Source of the DNA: Variovorax sp. PBL-E5
GTDB taxonomy: Bacteria; Pseudomonadota; Gammaproteobacteria; Burkholderiales; Burkholderiaceae_C
Direction: 5' to 3'
Length of the DNA: 64,000 nt
NCBI RefSeq assembly: GCF_901827185.1
Contig: NZ_LR594671.1
Span: 682,001 to 746,000 of the forward strand
Part shown: positions 38,018 to 49,126 of the stretch, one piece after another
How the letters are laid out: each line of letters begins with the position of its first letter
Numbering within the stretch: the stretch's first letter is position 1
Notes under the pieces: generated by a model
The model's database searches: none
Told to the model about the DNA's origin: nothing
The model's input: the letters and a program-made list of their open reading frames with translations, nothing else
Program-made: the position numbers and the translations under genes

Positions 38018-39448
<1,431 letters not shown>

Positions 39449-41770
39449 ATGATGAGCGAATACAAACCACGGCTTGCGCTGGACATGTACGTGCTGGCCC
39501 AGGGCATCAAGACGGGCGTCTACCGGGTCTGCGACGAACTCTTTGCACGCCTGGCGGCGTCGCCGCGCTTCGATGTCCGCACGCTCATCCGGGAGGGCGA
39601 CGAAGACCGTGCCGCCGAGTACATCGAAGCGAAGGGCCTGCGCGCCGATCGCGCCGCGAAGCCTGCTGATGCCGACATCCTCTTCTCGCCCTTCGGGGTG
39701 GCGCCGCGCCCATGGCTGGACGATGCGCAGCTGCTTCGGGCGCACCTCGTCTACGACCTGATCGCGATCCATCGGCCGGACTATTTCACCCCGGAGGCCT
39801 CGGCCGAGGTCCGCGGCATCATCGCCAGCCTGGACGAAGAAACCGTCATCTTCGCGATCTCCGAGCACACGCGGGAGGAACTGCTCGCCTATCGGCCGGA
39901 CCTTCGCCCCGAGCAGGTCACCGTGATCCCGCTCGCCGCCGGCGCCTGGTTCAAGCCCTGCGAGGACCGCAGCGAAAAGGCCGCCGTACGCGCCAAGCAC
40001 GGAATTCCTTCGGATGTTCCTTACGTCCTGAGCCTCGCGACGCTGGAGATCCGCAAGAACCTCGACCAGGTGGTGCGCGCCTTCGTCCGCTTTCTCGAGC
40101 TGAATCCGACCAGTGCCATGCGCCTGGTCCTGGCCGGCATGTCGGGCTGGAAGCTCGAGAAGTTGAACGAAGCCCTGGCCGCCGCGGGCACGTGGCGCAA
40201 CCGGATCATCCTGACCGGCTTCGTCGAGGATGCCGAACTCTCGCCGCTCTACAGCGATGCGACCTGCTTCATCTACCTGTCGCGCTACGAAGGCTTCGGC
40301 CTGCCGCCGCTGGAGGCGATGGCCTGCGGTACGCCCGTGATCTGTGCCGACAACTCGTCGCTGCCCGAGGTCGTCGGCGATGCCGGCATCGCCGTGGATG
40401 CCGACGACGTGGAGGCGGCCGCGCAAGGCATCCAGCGCATCGCGGGCTCGGACCTGTTCAGGGACGAACTCTCTCGCAAGGGCCTCCGGAGAGCGCGGCT
40501 CTTCGATTGGGATCGCTGCGCGCAGATCGTGGCCGACACGCTCGCCGCCGCCTACGCGCGCCATGCCGCCCAGCCTTCCCATCATGAAGCCGGCTTCTCC
40601 GGTTACAAGAACGGTAGCAGGGGACCCGCCTTTGCCGCCTGCGGCCCGGCTGTGCCCGATCGGTGCGACGGCGCCTGGCCGCTCTGGCGCCATGGGTTGG
40701 CCGCCCCGTGCCCACCTCACCGGACGGAGGGCGGCTTGCGCATGCGAGGACAGCTGAAGCGAGGCACGCCGGACGAACCGCTGGTCAGCTATGTCACCAT
40801 CGTGCGCAACAACGCGGCAACGCTGGCTCGAACCATCGAGAGCGTGCAGTTGCAGAGCTACGCGAACGTCGAGCACATCGTGCTGGATGGCGCGTCGACC
40901 GATGGCACGCTGGAACTCATCAAGCAGCATGCCGACCGGCTCGACTACTTTGCATCGGAACCCGATGGCGGGCTCTATGACGCGCTCAACAAGGTCATAC
41001 CGCTGGCGCGCGGGCAACTGATCTGCGTTCTGAATTCGGACGACTGGCTGGAGCCGGATGCGGCGGAAATCGCGGCCCACCGGATGCGCGCGGAGAGTTC
41101 GCAGCCCGCCATGCTGCTGTCTGCCGCACTCGTGGAGGCCAGCGATGTCCTCCACCCGTGGCCGCCCGCATTCGTCCATCCGGGCAGCTACTTCACCTGC
41201 GCGCACGATTGCCACAATGCGATCTACGCGACCCGCGCGGCCTACGAACGCACGGGGCCCTACGACGCCTCCTACAAGATCGCGGCCGACTTCAAATGGA
41301 TCATGGCGTGCCTGGACGCCGGCGTGAGATTCGTCTATTCGAAGGAGGCGACCGTCAACTACTCGCTGGGCGGCACATCGAGCGATACCGGCAGGCACAG
41401 CATCGAGTGCAAGCGGGTGGTGGCGGATCGCTTTCCCTGTCTCCTGCCCGCCGAGGTCGACGGCCTCTACGACTGCTTCTTTTCGCTGCCGGGCGTGGAG
41501 CTTGGCACCCGGTCCGATCGCACCGTCGATCACATTCACTTCCTGCAGGCCCTCTTCACGAAGTACAGCGACAAGCCCGAGCTGCTGAATGCCTTCGGCT
41601 GGGCATCCATCACGACGCTGAAGCATCCGCTCGACGCGCCGACGGTCGACACCGCCAGGGACGAATCCTCCATCGCGCGAGCCCTCAAGGACGCTGCCAA
41701 GAGCGTGCTGGGCAAGTATCCCTGGCTCTACGACGCTGCCGCAGGCGGGTATCGTCGATTGAAGGGGTGA
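39449..41770 (+). CDS. GT4-GT2 fusion glycosyltransferase
   Basis: A 773-residue protein with two catalytic units. Residues 1-375 are a GT4 mannosyltransferase-like domain (MYVLAQGIKTGVYRV, ISEHTREELL, LSLATLEIRKNL, SRYEGFGLPPLEAMACGTP with the E-x7-E pair). Residues about 436-700 are a GT2 domain of WcaA type (VSYVTIVRNNAATLARTIES, LDGASTDGTLE, EPDGGLYDALNKV, NSDDW). The 60-residue joint is Pro/Cys/Gly-rich and looks like translated spacer; an in-frame TTG 40736 or ATG 40742 follows a GGAGG at 40726 and could start a separate GT2. Start is ATG 39449 or 39452. Confidence 0.85.
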   Translation: MMSEYKPRLALDMYVLAQGIKTGVYRVCDELFARLAASPRFDVRTLIREGDEDRAAEYIEAKGLRADRAAKPADADILFSPFGVAPRPWLDDAQLLRAHLVYDLIAIHRPDYFTPEASAEVRGIIASLDEETVIFAISEHTREELLAYRPDLRPEQVTVIPLAAGAWFKPCEDRSEKAAVRAKHGIPSDVPYVLSLATLEIRKNLDQVVRAFVRFLELNPTSAMRLVLAGMSGWKLEKLNEALAAAGTWRNRIILTGFVEDAELSPLYSDATCFIYLSRYEGFGLPPLEAMACGTPVICADNSSLPEVVGDAGIAVDADDVEAAAQGIQRIAGSDLFRDELSRKGLRRARLFDWDRCAQIVADTLAAAYARHAAQPSHHEAGFSGYKNGSRGPAFAACGPAVPDRCDGAWPLWRHGLAAPCPPHRTEGGLRMRGQLKRGTPDEPLVSYVTIVRNNAATLARTIESVQLQSYANVEHIVLDGASTDGTLELIKQHADRLDYFASEPDGGLYDALNKVIPLARGQLICVLNSDDWLEPDAAEIAAHRMRAESSQPAMLLSAALVEASDVLHPWPPAFVHPGSYFTCAHDCHNAIYATRAAYERTGPYDASYKIAADFKWIMACLDAGVRFVYSKEATVNYSLGGTSSDTGRHSIECKRVVADRFPCLLPAEVDGLYDCFFSLPGVELGTRSDRTVDHIHFLQALFTKYSDKPELLNAFGWASITTLKHPLDAPTVDTARDESSIARALKDAAKSVLGKYPWLYDAAAGGYRRLKG

Positions 41771-41775
41771 CCGGG

Positions 41776-42897
41776 ATGGCTCGCATCGCCTATGTCGATC
41801 ACTCCTTTCATCAAACCACGCTCTCGACCGCTTTCCTGCCGGACCTGCTGACGCGCCACGGCCATGCGGTCGACCATTTCTGGGACGAGGCCTGGCGCGG
41901 AGGCGCGCCGGTGCGCTTCGCGGACGTGGCATCGCACGATGCCGTGATCATGTTCCAGTCCTACTGCCCGCCGGAGGGCCGGTACTTCAGGCACAGGCAT
42001 CCGAACGTCGTGTACGTGCCCATGCTCGATCAGTTCGGGTTCTGGAACGGACCGCACCACGACTTCTCCGGTTTCTGGGAGCCGTTCCAGGGTTCCAAGG
42101 TCCTGAATTTCTCCAATGCCGCGCATTGCATGACGCAGGCCTTCGGCATCGCCAGCCACTTCGTGCGCTACTACCAGCCTGCGCGCGAGCGGCCTCCGCC
42201 GCCGGCCGAAGGGCTGCATGGCTTCTTCTGGGTGCGCCGCGAACTGGAGCTGCCCTGGCGGTCGATTCGCAAGCTGATCGAAAACGAAGCATTCGACAGC
42301 TTCCATGTCCATCTGGCGACCGATCCGGGCACCCCGCCGCCGGAACCGCCGACGGCCGAGGACATCGCGAAGCACCACATCACCCTGTCGACATGGTTCG
42401 ACGACAAGGCGGATCTCGAGGCCGTGCTCGACCGTGCCAACGTCTTCTTCGCGCCGCGCCCGGAAGAGGGCATCGGGCAGTCATTCCTCGAGGCGATGGG
42501 CCGCGGCCAATGCGTGGTGGCGCCCAACCAGGGCACGATGAACGAGTACATCGTGCCGGGGCTCAACGGGTTGCTCTACGACGTCCACGATCCGCGGCCG
42601 CTCGATTTCTCTGCGGCGGCCGAGCTGGGCGCGCGTGGCAGGGACAGTGCAGCCACGGGCCGTGCGCGCTGGGAGGCTGCAGAGGCCGAACTCGTGCGCT
42701 TCCTGCTGACGCCGAGCGAGGCGCTGTACCACGGGAAGTACCAGCATTCGTTCGCCGGTGTCGCAGCGCGGCAGGCGGTGCAGACGCCGGCCGTCGGCGG
42801 CCTGCGCGGCGCGGCGCAGCGCTATGCGGTCTTTCGTTGCACGCGATTCATCTGGCACCCGATGGTCCGCTGGATGCGGCAGCTCTCGGGGCACTGA
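41776..42897 (+). CDS. Glycosyltransferase, GT1/GT4-like (GT-B)
   Basis: A 373-residue protein. N-terminus MARIAYVDHSFHQTTLSTAF, a VPMLDQFGFWNGPHHDF stretch, and C-terminal RPEEGIGQSFLEAMGRGQCVVA and NEYIVPGLNGLLYD with an E-x7-E pair mark a GT-B retaining transferase. The N-terminal half is not one I recognise in detail. ATG 41776 follows GGGTGACCGGG; GTG 41767 overlaps the upstream stop and is an alternative. fcl begins 12 bases later. Confidence 0.75.
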   Translation: MARIAYVDHSFHQTTLSTAFLPDLLTRHGHAVDHFWDEAWRGGAPVRFADVASHDAVIMFQSYCPPEGRYFRHRHPNVVYVPMLDQFGFWNGPHHDFSGFWEPFQGSKVLNFSNAAHCMTQAFGIASHFVRYYQPARERPPPPAEGLHGFFWVRRELELPWRSIRKLIENEAFDSFHVHLATDPGTPPPEPPTAEDIAKHHITLSTWFDDKADLEAVLDRANVFFAPRPEEGIGQSFLEAMGRGQCVVAPNQGTMNEYIVPGLNGLLYDVHDPRPLDFSAAAELGARGRDSAATGRARWEAAEAELVRFLLTPSEALYHGKYQHSFAGVAARQAVQTPAVGGLRGAAQRYAVFRCTRFIWHPMVRWMRQLSGH

Positions 42898-42909
42898 CGG
42901 AGGCTCTTC

Positions 42910-43869
42910 ATGGAAACCAGGAAAGTATTCGTTGCCGGTCATTCGGGGCTCGTGGGTTCCGCCACGCTGCGTGCGTTGAGCGGCGATCCGCGCCTGCAGG
43001 TGCTGACCCGCACGCATGCCGAACTCGACCTCGAGGACCGCGGCGCGACCCGCGCGTTCCTCCTCGACGAGCGGCCCGATCACATCGTGATGTGCGCGGC
43101 CAAGGTGGGCGGCATCCTTGCCAACTCGAACGAGCCGGTCGACTTCCTGCACCGGAACCTGGGCATCCAGCTCAGCGTCTTCGACGCCGCCTACGAGGCG
43201 GGCGTCGATCGAATGATCTTTCTCGGCTCCTCGTGCATCTATCCCCGCGACTGTCCGCAGCCGATCAAGGAAGAATATCTGCTGACCGGGCCGCTGGAGG
43301 CCACCAATCGGCCCTATGCGCTGGCCAAGATCGCGGGTGTCGAGTCCTGCTGGGCATTCAACCGCCAGTACGGCCGCCGCTTTCTCGCCGTCATGCCGAC
43401 CAACATGTACGGGCCGGGCGACAATTTTCACGCGCAGAACTCGCATGTCCTGCCGGCGCTCATCCGGCGCTTCCACGAGGCCAAGGTCCGGGGCGATCCG
43501 TCCGTGACGGTCTGGGGTTCCGGCACGCCGAGAAGAGAGTTCATGTTCTCCTCGGACATCGGCGATGCCATCGCTTTCCTGCTCGCGCTGCCGGATCCGC
43601 AGTTCACGCACCTGACGCGTCCCGAACAGGCGCCGTTGATCAACATCGGTGTGGGCGAAGACGTCACGATCCGCGAGGTGGCGGAACGCATCAGGGCGAC
43701 GGTCGGGTACCGGGGCGAGCTGGCGTTCGACGCCAGCAAGCCCGACGGAACGCCGCGCAAGCTGCTCGACGTCAGCCGCATGTCCGAACTGGGGTGGAAA
43801 GCCTCGACGGACCTCGACACAGGCCTTCGAGCGGCCTACGCCGCCTATCTGCAGCACCATGCCTCATAG
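42910..43869 (+). CDS. fcl: GDP-L-fucose synthase
   Basis: NADPH-dependent epimerase/reductase that turns GDP-4-keto-6-deoxymannose into GDP-L-fucose. The 319 residues contain AGHSGLVGSA, CAAKVGGI, the GSSCIYPR loop, YALAK (active-site Tyr and Lys), PTNMYGPGDNF and SDIGDA. It starts 12 bases after the transferase before it and its end overlaps the next gene by 11 bases. gmd is on the opposite strand 4 kb away, so the GDP-fucose pathway is split between two operons. Confidence 0.95.
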   Translation: METRKVFVAGHSGLVGSATLRALSGDPRLQVLTRTHAELDLEDRGATRAFLLDERPDHIVMCAAKVGGILANSNEPVDFLHRNLGIQLSVFDAAYEAGVDRMIFLGSSCIYPRDCPQPIKEEYLLTGPLEATNRPYALAKIAGVESCWAFNRQYGRRFLAVMPTNMYGPGDNFHAQNSHVLPALIRRFHEAKVRGDPSVTVWGSGTPRREFMFSSDIGDAIAFLLALPDPQFTHLTRPEQAPLINIGVGEDVTIREVAERIRATVGYRGELAFDASKPDGTPRKLLDVSRMSELGWKASTDLDTGLRAAYAAYLQHHAS

Positions 43870-46006
43870 CCCGGTCGTCCGCTATGTGCTCAAGGCGGCG
43901 AAAGGGGCGTGGTGGCTGGCGACGCCATGGCGCCTGCGTGAGCGGCTCGCTTTCAGGCGAAGGCAGGCGATCGCCGCGGCCGGCACGGCCGAGCTGCGGC
44001 TGCTCGTTCGGCATGAGGAGGCACGCGCGGCCACGCGGCGGCGAGGCGAAGGCGTTGCGCCGGACCGCGTGCTCGATCTCTTCTCCGACGACGATGTGTC
44101 CGATGCCGCAGGCCTGCCTCTCGGCGCGCTGCTCTGGGCGCCGCTCTCGCCTGGCGACGTCCGCGACCCTGAGTCCGCGGCACGTTTTCTGATCGATCTC
44201 CGGCGCGGACGCGGTGATCTCCAGGCGCGCTGCCCGGGAGCGCCGATCGGCGGCAGCCCCGAGGCGCTCGGACTGTGGCTTCGGCGCGATGGCGCCACTG
44301 AGCTCGGTGAAGACGCCGCCAGGCACCTCGCCGATGCGCTGGACGCAGGCCCGGGCAAGAGGGCGCGCCAGGCCTATCTGGCGCACGAGCGCATCGGGTC
44401 CGTCCTGCCGCACGGCCTCACGCCGGCCGGCATGCGCCGCCTCTTTCGATGGTTCATGCGCACTGGCAGGGACGAATGCCAGCTTCGGCTGGAGGAGGTC
44501 TGGTGGCTGTTTCTCGACGCCGCGCACGATCCCGAGCGCGAACTGATGCTCGCCTACGCGTTCTCGCCGGCCTGGCAGCACGCGCATCCGGACGGAATGA
44601 CCGTGTTCGGCCGGGATGCCTTCGCGCAATGGTTTCGCGCGGAGTACGGCGCCGCGGGCGCGTGGCTCGATCCTCTGCGGTGGCCGGACCTGCAGCCCCC
44701 GGCACAGCAGATTCGAAGCAGCTACGCCGTTCGCGCCGATTGGCAGGCGGCCCATCCCGAAGCATTCGACGGCGACCCCGGCCGCGCGCGCGCCTTGGTG
44801 GCCTGGCTGTCATCACCGAAGGCCGGGCTGCCCGAATCGGTTCGCGGCTGGTGTCGCCAGTTGGACGCGGCCGCGGTCGCCGCCGGACTGGGGCGTCCCG
44901 GGGCGAACGTGATCGGGCATTTCTGCTATCCCTCGGGCCTGCGCGTTTCCGTCGAATCCATGGTCGGCGCGATGCAGGCGGCGGGCGTGCCGACATCGTT
45001 GCGCGATGTGCTGACCGATTCGAGGGATGAACCCCGCCACGTCGAATACCGGGGATTGGAATGCCACGACGTGACCATCCTGCATACGCAGCCGGAGCCC
45101 TTTCTCGACCTGGCCTATGCGCGTGCCCACTTGTCGGAGCGGGTGCCGCGCAGCTACAGGATCGCGTACTGGTATTGGGAGTTCGATGCGATCCCCGACG
45201 CATGGATCGCGCATGCGAAAGACGTCGACGAAGTCTGGGCGGCCACGGAGTTCGTGGCACGCGGTCTGCGCGCGCGACTCCCGCTGCCGGTTCGGACGCT
45301 GTTCCCGGGCGTCAGGCTGGCGCCGTTCGGACGGCGCGGCAAGGCGCATTTCGGACTGCCCGAGAACACGTTCACGTTTCTCTTCACCTTCCACATGGTC
45401 AGCGTGATGGAGCGCAAGAATCCGCTCGGCCTCATCCGCGCCTTCAAGGCGGCTTTCACGGAAGGGGAGCCGGTGCGGCTGGTGCTGAAGACGTCCTTCA
45501 GCGACCGGTATCCGGCGGAGTTCAATGCATTGCGAAGCGCAGCCGCCGCGGCGGGCGCTGCGATCACGCTCATCGACGAGGTCTACACCCCCGACGAGGT
45601 CCTGTCGCTGATGGATGCCTGCGATGCCTATGTTTCGCTCCACCGCAGCGAAGGGCTTGGCCTGACGCTGGCCGAAGCGATGCTGATGGGCAAGCCCGTG
45701 ATCGCCACCGCGTTCTCCGGCAACATGGACTTCATGGACGACGGCAACAGCTTGCTGGTCCCCTATGAACTCGTGAAGCTCGATGAGCCGATTCCGCCCT
45801 ACGACGCGGGCCTGCAATGGGCCGAACCGTCGCTCGACCATGCGGCGCAGCTGATGCGTCGCCTCTACGAGAACCAGGCCTGGGCGCGCGAGCTCGGTGC
45901 GCGCGGCAAGGCCAGCGCCGAGGCCAACCTGTCGCTGCCGGCCGCGGGCCGCAGGATCGCCGCGCGGCTCGAAGAGATCAGGGCCTTGCGGCGCGTCCCG
46001 CGCTGA
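43859..46006 (+). CDS. Large GT4 glycosyltransferase with novel N-terminal region
   Basis: A 715-residue protein. From about residue 345 it is a GT4 enzyme: IGHFCYPSGLRVSVESMVGAM, YWYWEFDAIPDAW, FHMVSVMERKNPLGLIRAF, and SLHRSEGLGLTLAEAMLMGKP with the E-x7-E pair. The first 340 residues are helical and Trp/Arg-rich (LRRLFRWFMRTGRDE, WWLFLDAAHDPERELMLAY) with no family I know; they may bind acceptor or partner proteins. It overlaps fcl by 11 bases and ends six bases from wzt, convergent. Confidence 0.8.
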   Translation: MPHSPVVRYVLKAAKGAWWLATPWRLRERLAFRRRQAIAAAGTAELRLLVRHEEARAATRRRGEGVAPDRVLDLFSDDDVSDAAGLPLGALLWAPLSPGDVRDPESAARFLIDLRRGRGDLQARCPGAPIGGSPEALGLWLRRDGATELGEDAARHLADALDAGPGKRARQAYLAHERIGSVLPHGLTPAGMRRLFRWFMRTGRDECQLRLEEVWWLFLDAAHDPERELMLAYAFSPAWQHAHPDGMTVFGRDAFAQWFRAEYGAAGAWLDPLRWPDLQPPAQQIRSSYAVRADWQAAHPEAFDGDPGRARALVAWLSSPKAGLPESVRGWCRQLDAAAVAAGLGRPGANVIGHFCYPSGLRVSVESMVGAMQAAGVPTSLRDVLTDSRDEPRHVEYRGLECHDVTILHTQPEPFLDLAYARAHLSERVPRSYRIAYWYWEFDAIPDAWIAHAKDVDEVWAATEFVARGLRARLPLPVRTLFPGVRLAPFGRRGKAHFGLPENTFTFLFTFHMVSVMERKNPLGLIRAFKAAFTEGEPVRLVLKTSFSDRYPAEFNALRSAAAAAGAAITLIDEVYTPDEVLSLMDACDAYVSLHRSEGLGLTLAEAMLMGKPVIATAFSGNMDFMDDGNSLLVPYELVKLDEPIPPYDAGLQWAEPSLDHAAQLMRRLYENQAWARELGARGKASAEANLSLPAAGRRIAARLEEIRALRRVPR

Positions 46007-46012
46007 CGCCGA

Positions 46013-46729
46013 TCAGCCTTCGTTGATCCGCTGCTCCACGATCCGCCCGTGCTCCAGGTGGATCACCCGGTTGCATTCCTTGGCGATGAGGGCCGGCGAA
46101 TGCGAGGCCAGCACCAGGATGCCGGACTTGGCGACCACGTCCTTCATCCGCTTCTCGGCCTTCTCGGTGAACTCGGCATCGCCGACCGACAGCCATTCGT
46201 CCATCAGCAGGATGTCGGCCTGCACACTGGTCGAGATCGAGAACGCCAGCCGCATCATCATCCCGGTGGAGTAGGTGCGCACCGGCATGTTGACGTACTC
46301 GCCGAGACCGCTGAACTCGCAGATCTCGGGGGTGAGCGCATCGATCTGCTTCTTGCTCATGCCCATCACGAGCCCGCGCAGCATGATGTTCTCGACGCCC
46401 GAGGCGTCCGCTTCGATGCCCAGCGAAGGGTCGATCAGGCTGGAGACCGTTCCTTCGCGCACGAACTCGCCCGAGGACGGCTCGTAGACACCGGCCAGCG
46501 CGCGCAGCAGCGTCGACTTGCCGGCGCCGTTGTGGCCGATCAGCCCGAGGCGGTCGCCGCTCTTCAACTCGAGGTTGATGTCGCTCAGCGCCTGCACCAC
46601 GTTGACGCCGGTCTCCTTGCCGAAGCGCCCGCCCGTGACCGATGCCGCCAGTGTCTTCTTCAGCGAGGCGGCGCCGGCGCCGTAGATGGGGAAGTTGACC
46701 GAGACGTTCTTGAGGGAAATGAAAGCCAT
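46013..46729 (-). CDS. wzt: Polysaccharide ABC transporter, ATP-binding protein
   Basis: ATPase of the exporter that moves finished lipid-linked polysaccharide across the inner membrane. The 238 residues carry Walker A GHNGAGKST, the signature YSTGMMMRLAFS, Walker B ILLMDEW and the switch region LASHSP. It is of the short type without the C-terminal carbohydrate-binding domain of long Wzt proteins, so chain-end recognition by Wzt is not expected. It begins two bases after wzm. Confidence 0.93.
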   Translation of the reverse strand: MAFISLKNVSVNFPIYGAGAASLKKTLAASVTGGRFGKETGVNVVQALSDINLELKSGDRLGLIGHNGAGKSTLLRALAGVYEPSSGEFVREGTVSSLIDPSLGIEADASGVENIMLRGLVMGMSKKQIDALTPEICEFSGLGEYVNMPVRTYSTGMMMRLAFSISTSVQADILLMDEWLSVGDAEFTEKAEKRMKDVVAKSGILVLASHSPALIAKECNRVIHLEHGRIVEQRINEG

Positions 46730-46731
46730 GT

Positions 46732-47535
46732 TTACAGCCAGTAGACGACGCGGCGGCGGTATTTCGCGAACAGGGCGGCCGACAGGCCCAGGCTCAGCGC
46801 CGTCCACACCAGGATGCCCCACCAGTTGTGGACTTCCGCCACGCCGCCCATCAGCGGCGTGCGCAGCAGGTCGAGCATTTCGGCGAAGGGGTTGTAGAGG
46901 ATGTACTTGGCGCGCCCGGGCAAGGTGGACGGCAGCCAGAACACCGGCGTCAGGAACATCAGCATCTGCATCACGCTGGTCACGATCTGGGTCACGTCGC
47001 GAAAGCGCGTGCAGACCAGTCCGAGTGCGAGACCGATGGCTTGCGCATTGACCAGCACCAGCAGAAATGCCGGGATGAAGAGCAGCGCCGACCACGACAG
47101 CGTGATGCCGGCCCACAGCGCCACCGGCACGTACAGCACGATCTGGTGCGCGAACTGGATCAGGTTGCGCGCCATGCTGCGCCACACGAACAGGCTGATC
47201 GGGAAATAGCCCTGCTTGAGGTAGTTGGCCGAGCCGATGAAGGCGTTGCACGAGTCCGTCACCATGCTGGAGAAGAAGCTCCAGAAAATCAGGCCGAGCG
47301 CGAGGTGGGGAAAGAACTCGGACAGCTTGGTGCCGAACAGCGAGCTGTAGAGCGGCCCCATGCCGGCGATCATGACCCCCATGCTGAGCGTGAGCCACAG
47401 CGGGCCGAGCATCGAGCGGCGGTAGCGCAGCACGACGTCGAACCAGGCCAGCGTCCACCAGATGTCGGTGCGGCGGGTGCCTTCCCACCAGTCTGCCCAC
47501 GCGCTGCGGCGAATGTTCGATTGCGCCTGGCTCAT
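46732..47535 (-). CDS. wzm: Polysaccharide ABC transporter, permease
   Basis: Membrane subunit of the ABC2 exporter, 267 residues with six hydrophobic segments. DVVLRYRRSMLGPLWLTLS near the N-terminus, NLIQFAHQIVLY and LTPVFWLPS are typical of Wzm/KpsM permeases. ATG 47535 (MSQAQS) is preferred over a start 38 codons upstream because GGAGG precedes it at a good spacing. It lies between manC (56-base gap) and wzt. Confidence 0.92.
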   Translation of the reverse strand: MSQAQSNIRRSAWADWWEGTRRTDIWWTLAWFDVVLRYRRSMLGPLWLTLSMGVMIAGMGPLYSSLFGTKLSEFFPHLALGLIFWSFFSSMVTDSCNAFIGSANYLKQGYFPISLFVWRSMARNLIQFAHQIVLYVPVALWAGITLSWSALLFIPAFLLVLVNAQAIGLALGLVCTRFRDVTQIVTSVMQMLMFLTPVFWLPSTLPGRAKYILYNPFAEMLDLLRTPLMGGVAEVHNWWGILVWTALSLGLSAALFAKYRRRVVYWL

Positions 47536-47590
47536 GGAGTACCTCCGCGCAGCAGCGCTTCGGTATTCGCCTTCGGAACGGCCGGGCGGC

Positions 47591-49009
47591 TCATACTCGC
47601 CCGTAGGTGTCGGCCAGACGCACGATGTCGTCTTCGCCGAGGTACCCACCGCACTGGACTTCGATGAGCACCAGCTCGTCCTTGCCGATGTTGGTCAAAC
47701 GATGCTTCTCCTTGAGCGGGATGTAACGGTACTGGCCGGGCAGGGTTTCGTGCTCCACCTCGCCGACCTGCACGATCGCCTTGCCCTGCACCACCACCCA
47801 GTGCTCCGCACGCTGGTGGTGGTACTGCAGCGACAGCGACTCGCCCGGCTTGACCGTGATGCGCTTGACCTTGTAGCCGTCCTCTTCCTTGAGCGACGCG
47901 TAGGTGCCCCAGGGACGGTGGACCACGGCCGGCAGGTGCACGGTCTCGTGCTTGCGGGCCTTGAGCGTATCGACCACTTGCTTGACCTTCTGCGCGCTGT
48001 CCTTGTGGGCGACCAGCAGCGCATCGGGCGTGTCGACGATCACCAGGTCATGCACGCCCAGCGTGGCCACCATCTTCGGCCCGTGGCTGTGCACCTCGAC
48101 ATGGGTGCCGGTGGTGTCGATCGCGACCACGTCGCGCGGCATCGTGTTGCCGCTCGCGTCGGGCGTGTGCGCACGCGCGACGGAAGGCCAGGAACCGACA
48201 TCGCTCCAGCTGAACTTGGCGGGCACCACGTGCACGTTGTCGGCGCGCTCCATCACCGCGTAGTCGATGCTGATGTCCGGTTGCAGGCCGAAGGCGTGCA
48301 GGTCGAACTGGACCGTGTCCTTGGTGCTCTGCGAGCTCTCCAGTGCACGGCGGGCGGCCGCCAGCAGCTCGGGCGCGCAGCGCTCGAAGGCCGAGACGAT
48401 CGCGTCGGCCGTGAAGCAGAACATGCCGCTGTTCCAGTAATAGCGCCCCGTGGCCAGGTAGTCCTGCGCGGTCTGGAGATCGGGCTTCTCGACGAAGCGC
48501 TTGGCCGGCTGGCTGTCGCGCGAGACGTGCTCGACCTCGACGTAGCCGAAGCCGGTGTCCGGGCTGGTGGGGCTGATGCCGAAGACCACCAGCGCGCCCT
48601 TCTCGGCGAGCCGGAAGGCCTGGCTCGCGCTGGCCACGAAGGCGTCGACATTGGGCACCAGGTGATCGGCCGAGAGCACCAGCATCACCGTCTCGCCGCC
48701 GAACTTGCGGATGCATTCGAGCGCAGCCAGCGCGATCGCCGGACCCGTGTTGCGGCCCCGGGGCTCGAGCAGCAGGGTCGCTTCGGGCGGATCCGCCATC
48801 TGGCGCAGCACGTCCTTGGTGAGGAACAGGTGGTCCTTGTTGGTCACGACCATCAGGTCGCCCGTGCCGCAGGCCTGGCCGCGTTCGATGGCCTGCTGCA
48901 GCAGCGTCGAGCCTCCGAGCTTCATGAAAGGCTTGGGGAAGGCCTGCCGCGAGGCGGGCCAAAGGCGGGAGCCTGCGCCTCCGGAGAGCACAACTGAAAG
49001 CACGTGCAT
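47591..49009 (-). CDS. manC: Mannose-1-phosphate guanylyltransferase/mannose-6-phosphate isomerase
   Basis: Bifunctional enzyme of 472 residues making GDP-mannose. The N-terminal transferase has SGGAGSRLWPASR, FPKPFMKL, EPRGRNTGPAIALAA, FVEKP and WSDVGSW; the C-terminal type II isomerase cupin has RPWGTY and the YHHQRAEHW metal site. A phosphomannomutase needed between the two activities is not in the window. GDP-mannose supplies Gmd. ATG 49009 is chosen at the start of the conserved fold. TAAAAT on the - strand (49038-49043) may be its -10. Confidence 0.95.
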   Translation of the reverse strand: MHVLSVVLSGGAGSRLWPASRQAFPKPFMKLGGSTLLQQAIERGQACGTGDLMVVTNKDHLFLTKDVLRQMADPPEATLLLEPRGRNTGPAIALAALECIRKFGGETVMLVLSADHLVPNVDAFVASASQAFRLAEKGALVVFGISPTSPDTGFGYVEVEHVSRDSQPAKRFVEKPDLQTAQDYLATGRYYWNSGMFCFTADAIVSAFERCAPELLAAARRALESSQSTKDTVQFDLHAFGLQPDISIDYAVMERADNVHVVPAKFSWSDVGSWPSVARAHTPDASGNTMPRDVVAIDTTGTHVEVHSHGPKMVATLGVHDLVIVDTPDALLVAHKDSAQKVKQVVDTLKARKHETVHLPAVVHRPWGTYASLKEEDGYKVKRITVKPGESLSLQYHHQRAEHWVVVQGKAIVQVGEVEHETLPGQYRYIPLKEKHRLTNIGKDELVLIEVQCGGYLGEDDIVRLADTYGRV

Positions 49010-49045
49010 TTTTTTGAGGGTGTGAAGGGAGTGGATAATTTTACC

Positions 49046-49062
49046 GGCCCCGGTTCGGGGCC
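49046..49062. repeat. GC-rich hairpin in the divergent manC/GT2 spacer
   Basis: GGCCCCG-GTT-CGGGGCC forms a perfect seven-base-pair hairpin with a three-base loop between divergent genes. It stands next to a - strand TAAAAT element and could affect either 5' leader. No T-tract follows. Confidence 0.4.
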
Positions 49063-49126
49063 CCGCGACGATGCCCATGCCGCTTCAGGCACAGATGACC
49101 GACCATGCTCTTGATTGCCGCCAGTG

